Shown here: piece by piece, positions 1 to 6,371 of the stretch
How positions within the stretch are numbered: the first letter of the stretch is position 1
How the letters are laid out: every line of letters starts with the position of its first letter
DNA from: Sphingobium nicotianae
GTDB lineage: Bacteria > Pseudomonadota > Alphaproteobacteria > Sphingomonadales > Sphingomonadaceae
Reading direction: 5' to 3'
DNA length: 64,000 nucleotides
Assembly: GCF_018603885.1 (NCBI RefSeq)
Contig: NZ_JAHGAW010000005.1
Span: 124,001-188,000, forward strand
The notes under the pieces: model-generated
Told to the model about the DNA's origin: nothing
The model's database searches: none
The model's input: the letters and a program-made list of their open reading frames with translations, nothing else
Program-made: the position numbers and the translations under genes

Positions 1-165
1 CGCAATCCTGCTCGTGACCTGTCGGCCTCGCTCGAAGTGACCAACCTGGGCGACGAATATTATTACGTCACCCTGTTCGATCTTCGCGGCGCTGGCGCCG
101 GTCTCGACAAGGCACAGCCGGGCCGTCCGCGCGAATGGGCGGTGACGATCAAGAAGAACTTCTGA
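1..165 (+). CDS. TonB-dependent receptor, C-terminal fragment
   Basis: The window opens inside a gene whose last 54 codons are read in frame 1. They alternate in the manner of outer-membrane beta-strands and include ASLEVTNLGDEYYYVTLFD and a final WAVTIKKNF, a terminal phenylalanine typical of TonB-dependent receptor barrels. Such receptors import siderophores or, in sphingomonads, often aromatic or plant-derived compounds. The substrate cannot be judged from this piece. A GC-rich hairpin follows the stop. The family call is an inference from the strand pattern and the C-terminal Phe. Confidence 0.7.
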   Translation, partial: RNPARDLSASLEVTNLGDEYYYVTLFDLRGAGAGLDKAQPGRPREWAVTIKKNF

Positions 166-183
166 TCATATCGGAAAAAGGGG

Positions 184-214
184 AGGGCGGCGTCGCGGCG
201 TCGCCCTTCTTGGT
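184..214 (+). terminator. Probable rho-independent terminator of the receptor gene
   Basis: Just after the stop codon the arms GGGCGGCG and CGTCGCCC form a GC-rich stem (one G-U pair) followed by TTCTT. The position between the receptor and the next gene's promoter region fits a terminator. Confidence 0.5.
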
Positions 215-358
215 ATCACGACCAGCCGATCCGGGCCGGGCAGCGCCAGGCCAGGACCAGCTGGTCGCATCGGCGCCCCGTCTGGAAGCCCTGTTGGCAC
301 GGCGCCGGCCGTGCGCTAGCAATTGATCGAGTCCAAAGGACCGTCAGGAGAGAGATTG

Positions 359-1936
359 ATGCAGCTTACATTGCCGCCCGGCCTGTCGCCGCAAGCGTTC
401 GATGCCGCGGTGAAGGCGCTGCAGGGTGCCGTCGGCGCCGGCTGGGTGATGACCACCGACGAAGATCGCGACGCCTATGCGGACATCTATGCGCCGGGGC
501 CCGAGACGCTCTGGGGCGCGTCAGGCGCGGTGGCCCCGCAGACCGTGGAGGAAATCCAGGCGATCGTGCGCATCGCCAACGAGCACAAGCTGCCGCTCTG
601 GACCGTCTCGCGCGGCAAGAATCTGGGCTATGGCACCGCCGCCCCACGCATGCCGGGCTGCATGGTCCTCGACCTTGGCCGCATGGACAAGATCATCGAG
701 CTCGATCCCGAGCTTGGCTATTGCGTGCTCGAGCCGGGCGTCGGCTTCATCGATCTTTACGAGCGCATCCAGCAGGACAAGCTTCCGCTCATGATGTCGG
801 TCCCCGGTAATGGCTGGGGATCGGTGCTCGGCAATGCGCTGGAGCATGGCATCGGCTACACGCCCTATGGCCTCAACGCCAAGAATCTCTGCGGGCTGGA
901 AGTGGTGCTGGGCACGGGCGATCTGGTCCGCACCGGCATCGGCGCGATGGAGAAGAACCAGGCGTGGAACCTCTTCCCGTTCGGCTACGGCCCGACCTGG
1001 GATCTCATGTTCAGCCAATCCAATTTCGGTATCGTCACCAAGGCGGGCATGTGGCTGATGCCCGAGCCGGAGACCTCGCTGGAGCTCAATCTCGATATTC
1101 CCAAGGCCGAGGATATCGGCTGGGTGGTCGACACGCTGACCCCGCTCAAGCTGCACGGCATTATCGACCAGTCGATCTTCATCCCGAGCTGGCTCGGCAA
1201 GATGGTGATCCTGGGTCAGCGCCAGGACTTCTGGGACAAGCCGAGCGCCATCCCGGAGTGGCGCGTGCAGGAGCTGCTCAAGGAGCACAAGCTCGGCTAC
1301 TGGAAAGTTCAGATCCGTCTTTACGGCGACGAGACCGTTAACAAGGCCAAGGCGGAAATCGTCAAGGCGGCCTTCAAGAAGCATATCGACACGCCGATGC
1401 AGGAAGTCTGGTGGCGCCGCGGGGACCCGACCAACGTCATGGACCTGACACTCGGGGTGCCGTCAGCCGTGCCGCTGCAGATGGGCAACTGGGTCGGCGG
1501 CAAGGCCGCGCATATGGGCTTCTCGCCGGTGGTGCCGGCGACCGGCAAGCATGTGCTCGATCAGATGACGCGCAGCCGCAAGATCATCGATGCGCATGAT
1601 GTCGATTTCTATGCCAGCTTCACGATCGGCGGGCGCTTCTGCAACAATGTGAACATGCTGATGTACGACCGCGACAAGCCGGAGCAGGTCGAGGGCATCA
1701 AGAAGCTGTTCAACGCACTGATCGCCGACGCGGCCGCCAATGGCTATGCCGAATATCGCACCCATCTCGGCTGGATGGACGCCATCTCCGACACGTTCAA
1801 CTTCAACGATCATGCCCTGCGCAGGATGAACGAGAAGGTGAAGGACGTGCTCGATCCCAACGGCATATTGTCGCCCGGGAAGCAGGGCATCTGGCCGACG
1901 GCCTATGCCGCCCAGCGCGGGAAGAACCTCGCATGA
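359..1936 (+). CDS. FAD-linked oxidase, vanillyl-alcohol oxidase / 4-cresol dehydrogenase family
   Basis: A 525-residue flavoprotein. The N-terminal half carries the PCMH-type FAD-binding fold, with SRGKNLGYGTAAPRMPG near residue 85 and a GVGF loop after it. The C-terminus has YAEYRTHLGWMD near residue 463, where VAO and PchF keep the Tyr-Arg pair that binds the substrate phenolate, and it ends DPNGILSPGKQGIWP as in VAO. These enzymes oxidise para-alkylphenols (4-cresol, eugenol, vanillyl alcohol) at the benzylic carbon. The next gene, a cytochrome c, overlaps by 4 bp, so a PchCF- or eugenol-hydroxylase-like dehydrogenase passing electrons to cytochrome is more likely than an O2-using oxidase. 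The ATG was chosen because AGGAGAGAG precedes it at good spacing. The actual substrate and the covalent-FAD residue are not decided. Confidence 0.85.
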   Translation: MQLTLPPGLSPQAFDAAVKALQGAVGAGWVMTTDEDRDAYADIYAPGPETLWGASGAVAPQTVEEIQAIVRIANEHKLPLWTVSRGKNLGYGTAAPRMPGCMVLDLGRMDKIIELDPELGYCVLEPGVGFIDLYERIQQDKLPLMMSVPGNGWGSVLGNALEHGIGYTPYGLNAKNLCGLEVVLGTGDLVRTGIGAMEKNQAWNLFPFGYGPTWDLMFSQSNFGIVTKAGMWLMPEPETSLELNLDIPKAEDIGWVVDTLTPLKLHGIIDQSIFIPSWLGKMVILGQRQDFWDKPSAIPEWRVQELLKEHKLGYWKVQIRLYGDETVNKAKAEIVKAAFKKHIDTPMQEVWWRRGDPTNVMDLTLGVPSAVPLQMGNWVGGKAAHMGFSPVVPATGKHVLDQMTRSRKIIDAHDVDFYASFTIGGRFCNNVNMLMYDRDKPEQVEGIKKLFNALIADAAANGYAEYRTHLGWMDAISDTFNFNDHALRRMNEKVKDVLDPNGILSPGKQGIWPTAYAAQRGKNLA

Positions 1937-2397
1937 GCCGCGCCAAGCCACTGAGCCAGATGCTGGGTCTTGGCCTCGCCCTCGTCGCCGCGCTCGCCGC
2001 CTCGGGCTGCAAGCTGGTCGACACCGACAACAAGGCGGCCGCGCAGGGCGGTCCTCCGGCGGGCGGCCCGCCGCCACCGCCGCCCTATCAGATGCGCGCC
2101 AAGATCGAGGCGGGCGACCGCCTGCACACGAGCGTCACCGGCGCCGATCTCTTCTCGCACCGCTGCGGCGCCTGTCACCTCACCTGGGGCATGGGGACCA
2201 ACCTGCTCACCGCCCAGCAGGTCGCGGCGGGCAAGACGCCCGACAAGGGCCTGCTCGCCAACCGTGACGATCTCACCGCCGACTATGTCAAATCGGTCGT
2301 GCGCATGGGCAAGGGCGCCATGCCGCGCCAGACCAGGGTCGATGTCACGGACTCCGAGCTGGACAAGATCGCGGCCTATCTGGGGAAGGGCAAATGA
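1933..2397 (+). CDS. Cytochrome c partner of the flavoprotein
   Basis: A 154-residue c-type cytochrome. A signal sequence ends in AASGC and could make it a lipoprotein. A proline-rich linker (PPPPPP near residue 50) follows, then one haem site CGACH near residue 78 and a C-terminal Met candidate for the sixth ligand in GAMPRQ. Its ATG overlaps the stop of the flavoprotein (ATGA), which implies translational coupling and matched amounts. In 4-cresol dehydrogenase and eugenol hydroxylase the small subunit is a cytochrome c that accepts electrons from FAD, and the same role is inferred here. The possible lipid anchor and the linker would be differences from the soluble PchC subunit. Confidence 0.85.
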   Translation: MSRAKPLSQMLGLGLALVAALAASGCKLVDTDNKAAAQGGPPAGGPPPPPPYQMRAKIEAGDRLHTSVTGADLFSHRCGACHLTWGMGTNLLTAQQVAAGKTPDKGLLANRDDLTADYVKSVVRMGKGAMPRQTRVDVTDSELDKIAAYLGKGK

Positions 2398-2750
2398 GCG
2401 TCTCGCGCAGGCAGGTGCTCGGCGGCGCGGCTGTCCTCGGCGCGGCAGGCGCGATCGGCGTGCAGCGGATGACGGGGCCGGGCAAGGTCGCACACGTCGT
2501 CCTCTTCGACAGCCGCAAGCCCGCCAGCCTCGCCTTCGCCCGCACCCGCGCCGGCAAGCGCCAGCTCGACCTCGCGCACACGGCAAACTGGTCGGCGATC
2601 CGGACGATCGACCGCAAGGGCGCGGTCGCCGGCATGACGAGCTGGAACGACTATGTGTCGGCGCGCCAGTGGCTGGAAGAGCGCGGCCTGCGGGTGCAGA
2701 GCGAGCGGCACGACAAGACGCATGACCTCATTGAATGGGTCATGGCGTAA
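2394..2750 (+). CDS. Small Tat-exported protein of unknown function
   Basis: This 118-residue protein again overlaps the upstream gene by four bases. The N-terminus SRRQVLGGAAVLGAAGAIG has the twin arginine and hydrophobic stretch of a Tat signal, so the product is probably folded before export to the periplasm, where the cytochrome sits. No family was recognised in the remainder (a region near LFDSRKPASLAFARTR, then a C-terminal WLEERGL segment). Coupling to the flavoprotein and cytochrome suggests an assembly or accessory role, which is inference only. Confidence 0.7.
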   Translation: MSVSRRQVLGGAAVLGAAGAIGVQRMTGPGKVAHVVLFDSRKPASLAFARTRAGKRQLDLAHTANWSAIRTIDRKGAVAGMTSWNDYVSARQWLEERGLRVQSERHDKTHDLIEWVMA

Positions 2751-2770
2751 AGCGTTCGCTCTCATCCCAG

Positions 2771-2888
2771 CCGTTCGGTTCGAGCGGCCGTCGAGCGAAG
2801 TCGAGACGGCTGTCGAGAACGTCGCCATCGGGCGGACTTCTCGACCCCGGTTCTCGACTTCGCTCGAACCTCCGCTCGAAGCGAACGG
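2771..2888. repeat. Intergenic inverted-repeat element (family F)
   Basis: The ends CCGTTCGGTTCGAGCGG and CCGCTCGAAGCGAACGG are inverted copies with one mismatch, and inside lie further TCGAGCGAAGTCGAGA-type palindromes. It fills most of the spacer between the Tat protein gene and the GST pair. The form is that of a non-coding REP/REPIN-like element rather than a simple terminator. Confidence 0.7.
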
Positions 2889-2975
2889 TGAGGGGAGGGG
2901 GAAGACGGAAGGTCACTGCTGCGCAAAACACCCCAAAACAATGCGCAAATTGACTATGTCCAGATGATCTTTCTC

Positions 2976-2990
2976 GCCTATGAGATAGGC
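2976..2990. promoter_or_regulatory. Palindrome upstream of the GST pair, candidate operator
   Basis: GCCTAT-GAG-ATAGGC is a perfect 6-base inverted repeat with a 3-base centre, 45 bases before the first GST start and just outside the repeat element. Its size suits a dimeric regulator. No regulator can be assigned from sequence alone. Confidence 0.4.
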
Positions 2991-3034
2991 AAGGATCCCG
3001 GGCGGGGACTCCATCCGAACGAGAGGACAAGCCG

Positions 3035-3811
3035 ATGAGCAGCGATCTCACTCTCTATCATTGGGAGCCCAACGCCAATTCGGGCAAGCCGATGCTGACG
3101 CTTGTCGAGAAGGGTGTGTCCTTCAACAGCCACTATATCGATCTGCTCGCCTTCGATCAGCACAAGCCCGACTATCTGGCGATCAACCCGATGGGCACGA
3201 TCCCGGCGATGACCCACGGCAGCCGCCTGCTCAACGAATCCACCGCGATGATGGAATATGTCGAGGAGGCTTTTCCCGGTCCCGCGATGATGCCGGACGA
3301 TCCGGTCGATCGCTGGCGGGTGCGCTGGTGGATGAAGTTTCTCGACCAGTGGCTATGCCCCTCGTTCAGCATGATCGGCTGGAGCATCTTCATCGGTCCT
3401 CAGGTGCGCGCCCGCGATCCCAGGGAGCTGGAGGCCGCGATCGAGCGCATTCCGCTGCCCGAGCGCCGCATCGCCTGGCGCAAGGCGATCTACGGCCTGT
3501 TCAGCGCGGAGGAGCTGGCCGAGAGCCGCCGCCGCGTCGATCTCGGCATCGGCATGCTGGAGGATGCGCTGGCGAAGCGCGAATATCTCGGCTCGAACCA
3601 ATATTCGCTGGCCGACATCAATCTGTTCAATTCCGCCTACGGCCTGCCCTCGCAGCAGCCCGACGACGTGAACGACGAGAAGACGCCGAACATCATGCGC
3701 TGGCTGCGCAGCGTCGCGCGCCGTCCCGCGGTCAAGCAGACCTGGACGTACAGCCGCGTGCCGCGCTTCGCTGAGCGCATCCTTCCCCTCATCGAGGAGG
3801 CCACCGCATGA
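3035..3811 (+). CDS. Glutathione S-transferase, LigF/beta-etherase-like (first of a coupled pair)
   Basis: A 258-residue GST with an N-terminal thioredoxin fold and an alpha-helical C-terminal domain. NPMGTIPAM (near residue 50) holds the cis-proline, and NESTAMMEYVEE (near 68) has the Glu-Ser pair that binds the gamma-glutamyl part of glutathione. Alignment by eye follows LigF (matching INP-G-xPA and ESTxxxEYxEExFP stretches) and the C-terminal SLADINLFN. LigF-type enzymes cleave the beta-aryl ether bond of oxidised lignin dimers using glutathione. The next gene overlaps by 4 bp and encodes a divergent GST, the arrangement expected for a heterodimer such as the described BaeA/BaeB beta-etherase. 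Start: AGGACAAGCCG precedes this ATG. Confidence 0.85.
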   Translation: MSSDLTLYHWEPNANSGKPMLTLVEKGVSFNSHYIDLLAFDQHKPDYLAINPMGTIPAMTHGSRLLNESTAMMEYVEEAFPGPAMMPDDPVDRWRVRWWMKFLDQWLCPSFSMIGWSIFIGPQVRARDPRELEAAIERIPLPERRIAWRKAIYGLFSAEELAESRRRVDLGIGMLEDALAKREYLGSNQYSLADINLFNSAYGLPSQQPDDVNDEKTPNIMRWLRSVARRPAVKQTWTYSRVPRFAERILPLIEEATA

Positions 3812-4590
3812 CGACGCTCTTCCTCTATCATGGCGAGCCGACCGGTCCGTCCTTGACCGTGCTGGCCGCCCTGTTCGAGAGCGGCCTTGCGGCGGACCTG
3901 CTCCATATCGATCTCGCCATGGCCCAGCGCCATGCCGGCGAGGTGCCGCTCGGCTTCGAGGCGAATTACAGCGTCGAGGGGGAAGGGCCGGTGCTCGTCG
4001 TCGATGGCGAGCCGACCGTGGACAGCGTCTTCATCGGCTGCCTGCTCGACGATCTGGCGCCGCAGAGCGGCCTGCGCCCGACGGATCCCTATCTGCGCTG
4101 GGAGATGATGGCCTGGTGCCGCTGGATGATCGAGCGCCTCGCGCCCGGCGCCGCCGCGCTCGCCAACATCGCCTGGACGACGCCGCGCCTCGCCGCGCTC
4201 GACGATGCCGAGTTCGAGGGGCTCGTCGCCCCGATCGAGGCCGATGATCTGCGCGATCGCTGGCGCCAGACCCGCGCCGGCCTCCTGTCCGACGATCACC
4301 GCAAGGCGAGCGAGGCCCGCGTCCACGAGGCGACCAAGAAGATCGACGACCGGCTTGCCGACCGCGACTGGATCATGGGCGATTTCAGCCTCGCCGATCT
4401 GGAAAGCTATGCCTGGGTTGCGCCGATGCGCGATCTCATCCCCGCCGCCTTCGAGGGCAAGCCACGCCTCGCCGCCTGGCTGGAGCGGGTCAAGACCCGG
4501 CCGAGCGTCGCCAGGGCGCTCGCCCAGGCCCAGAAGCCCGAGCCCGCCCACGGCTTCGCGCCCGGCCCCGAAATCAACCGCTGGGGCTGA
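3808..4590 (+). CDS. Divergent glutathione S-transferase, probable partner subunit
   Basis: A 260-residue GST-like protein starting inside the stop of the previous GST (ATGA). The two-domain outline is kept: FLYHGEPTGPSLTVLAALFE at the start and DFSLADLESYAWVAPM in helix 6. The glutathione site is altered: the usual xxVPxL loop reads EGPVLVVDGE, and the Glu-Ser pair is replaced by Asp-Ser in TVDSVFIGC. It may therefore bind glutathione poorly and serve as the non-catalytic or substrate-shaping half of a heterodimer. A weakly active independent GST is the alternative. Confidence 0.8.
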   Translation: MTTLFLYHGEPTGPSLTVLAALFESGLAADLLHIDLAMAQRHAGEVPLGFEANYSVEGEGPVLVVDGEPTVDSVFIGCLLDDLAPQSGLRPTDPYLRWEMMAWCRWMIERLAPGAAALANIAWTTPRLAALDDAEFEGLVAPIEADDLRDRWRQTRAGLLSDDHRKASEARVHEATKKIDDRLADRDWIMGDFSLADLESYAWVAPMRDLIPAAFEGKPRLAAWLERVKTRPSVARALAQAQKPEPAHGFAPGPEINRWG

Positions 4591-4615
4591 GATCGGTGGT
4601 GAACATGGACATTCC

Positions 4616-4644
4616 CGTCATGCTGAAACAAGTTCAGCATGACG
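4616..4644. repeat. Perfect 12-base hairpin after the GST pair
   Basis: CGTCATGCTGAA and TTCAGCATGACG pair perfectly around a 5-base loop. There is no T run, so it is more likely a dispersed palindromic element, or an RNA-stabilising 3' hairpin, than an intrinsic terminator. It separates the GST pair from the CoA ligase. Confidence 0.6.
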
Positions 4645-4668
4645 CTTGCATGAGGGGCTGAGGCTGCG

Positions 4669-6225
4669 ATGCGCTCGATCGACTATTTCGACAAACGGGT
4701 CCAGTTCCACCCGGATCGGCCGATCCTGATCTCGGACGAGGCGCATTACAGCTATGGCGAGATGCACCGGCTGACCCATCGCCTGGCCGGGGCGATGCTG
4801 GCGGATGGCCTCAGACATCAGGAGCCGGTAGCGATCATGTCGCCCAATCATGGCGCGATCCTGACGACATTGCTCGGTCTGTGGCGCGCGGGCGCAGTGT
4901 GGATCCCGGTCAATACGCGCAACGCCCTCGACGCCAATATCGCCTACCTCAACTATGTCCGCGCCGGCTGGCTCTTCTACCATTCGAGCCTCGCGGCCGA
5001 AGCGCGGCAGGTGCAGGCACAGGTGCCGAGCATCCGCAAGCTGATCTGCCTCGACACGGATGACGGGGAGCATCCCTCGCTCGACGCCTTCATGCTTCCC
5101 GCGGATGCGCCGGACGCGCCCGATCTCGGCGATCCCGTCGGCAATGGCGAGGAACTGACCGCGATCATCGCCACCGGCGGCACCACCGGTCCGGCCAAGG
5201 GCGTGCGGATCATGAACCGCAGCTGGGGCGCGCTCATGGAGACGATCGGCAATCTCATGCCCGCCGAGAATCCGGTCTGCCTCGCCACCGCGCCGCTGAC
5301 CCACGCGGCCGGTCCGGTCGCCATGGCTGCTGTTGCGATGGGAGCGACCATTTCCGTATTACCCGGATTCGATGCCGAGGCGGTGATGCGCGCCATCGAG
5401 CGGGATCGCGTCACCCACATGTTCCTGCCGCCGACCGCGCTCTACACGATGCTCTCGCATCCCCGCGTGCGCGATTACGACTATTCGAGCCTGCGCTATT
5501 TCCTCCTGGCGGGCTCCCCGGTCTCGCCGGACAAGCTGCGGCAGGCGGTCGAGATCTTCGGCGAATGCATGTGCCAGAGCTACGGCCAGACCGAATGCCA
5601 CATGATCGCGACCTGGCTCCCCCCGCACGAGGTCGCGGCGGCCGCGCGCGGCGAGCATCCCGAGCGGCTCGCGAGCTGCGGCAAGGCGAGCTATTCCGTC
5701 CGCATCGAGCTGATGGACGACGACGGTAACATCCTCCCCACCGGCGAAGTCGGCGAGATCGTCGCGCGCGGCGGCATCGTCGGCGGCGGCTATTTCGAGA
5801 TGCCCGAGGCGACAGCCGAAGCAACCGCGCACGGCTGGCATCATACCGGCGACGTGGGCCGCCGTGACGCGGACGGCTATTATTACATCGTCGATCGCAA
5901 GAAGGACATGGTCGTGACCGGCGGATTCAACGTCTATTCGGCCGAGGTCGAGGGCGCGATCATGGAGCTGGAGGCGGTCGCCGAGGCCGCGATCATCGGC
6001 CTGCCGCACGATCATTGGGGCGAGCAGGTCCACGCCGTCGTCGTCGCGCGCGCGCCGGTCGAGGAAGCCGCGATCATCGCCCATGTCAAAGCCCGTCTGG
6101 GCAGCGTGAAAGCGCCCAAGACCGTCGCCTTCGTCGACGAAATCCCCAGGACAGCGGCCGGCAAGATGGATAAGAAGGCCCTGCGCCAGCCTTATTGGGG
6201 GGATCAGGCGCGGATGGTGAATTGA
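4669..6225 (+). CDS. AMP-forming acyl/aryl-CoA synthetase
   Basis: A 518-residue member of the class I adenylate-forming superfamily. Visible motifs in order are the AMP-binding P-loop TGGTTGPAKG (near 169), YGQTE (near 305), HHTGDVGRRDADGYYYIVDR with the hinge and RKKDM (near 390-410), GGFNVYSAEVE, and the C-terminal catalytic lysine context PRTAAGKMDKKALR (near 488). Such enzymes convert a carboxylate to its CoA thioester through an acyl-AMP. Neighbours suggest an aromatic substrate such as a phenylpropanoid acid, feeding CoA-dependent side-chain shortening, perhaps ending with the amidohydrolase at about 11 kb. Substrate choice is inference; a fatty-acid ligase cannot be excluded. Confidence 0.85.
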   Translation: MRSIDYFDKRVQFHPDRPILISDEAHYSYGEMHRLTHRLAGAMLADGLRHQEPVAIMSPNHGAILTTLLGLWRAGAVWIPVNTRNALDANIAYLNYVRAGWLFYHSSLAAEARQVQAQVPSIRKLICLDTDDGEHPSLDAFMLPADAPDAPDLGDPVGNGEELTAIIATGGTTGPAKGVRIMNRSWGALMETIGNLMPAENPVCLATAPLTHAAGPVAMAAVAMGATISVLPGFDAEAVMRAIERDRVTHMFLPPTALYTMLSHPRVRDYDYSSLRYFLLAGSPVSPDKLRQAVEIFGECMCQSYGQTECHMIATWLPPHEVAAAARGEHPERLASCGKASYSVRIELMDDDGNILPTGEVGEIVARGGIVGGGYFEMPEATAEATAHGWHHTGDVGRRDADGYYYIVDRKKDMVVTGGFNVYSAEVEGAIMELEAVAEAAIIGLPHDHWGEQVHAVVVARAPVEEAAIIAHVKARLGSVKAPKTVAFVDEIPRTAAGKMDKKALRQPYWGDQARMVN

Positions 6226-6227
6226 GT

Positions 6228-6350
6228 TAGCCCCTCCTCTTCAGAGGAGGGGCCGGGGGTGGTGGCGATGCGAAGCAGCGCTCGCGAAAGCGAGATTGCG
6301 GACGCACAGTCCAACACCACCCCAACCCCTCCTCTGAAGAGGAGGGGCTA
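6228..6350. repeat. Intergenic inverted-repeat element (family A, full copy)
   Basis: The outer ends are near-identical inverted copies starting TAGCCCCTCCTCTTCAGAGG, each itself palindromic and followed by a G-rich GGGGTGGTG stretch. They enclose about 50 bases of unrelated sequence. The same family recurs near 10.3 and 13.1 kb. The form matches a REPIN (two REP hairpins in inverted orientation). Confidence 0.75.
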
Positions 6351-6371
6351 GAGTTAGAGGAAAGGGGATCG

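Noticed and set aside
359..1936. Calling the flavoprotein a vanillyl-alcohol oxidase using O2
   Set aside because: The coupled cytochrome c gene argues for a dehydrogenase, and the covalent FAD residue could not be placed with confidence.
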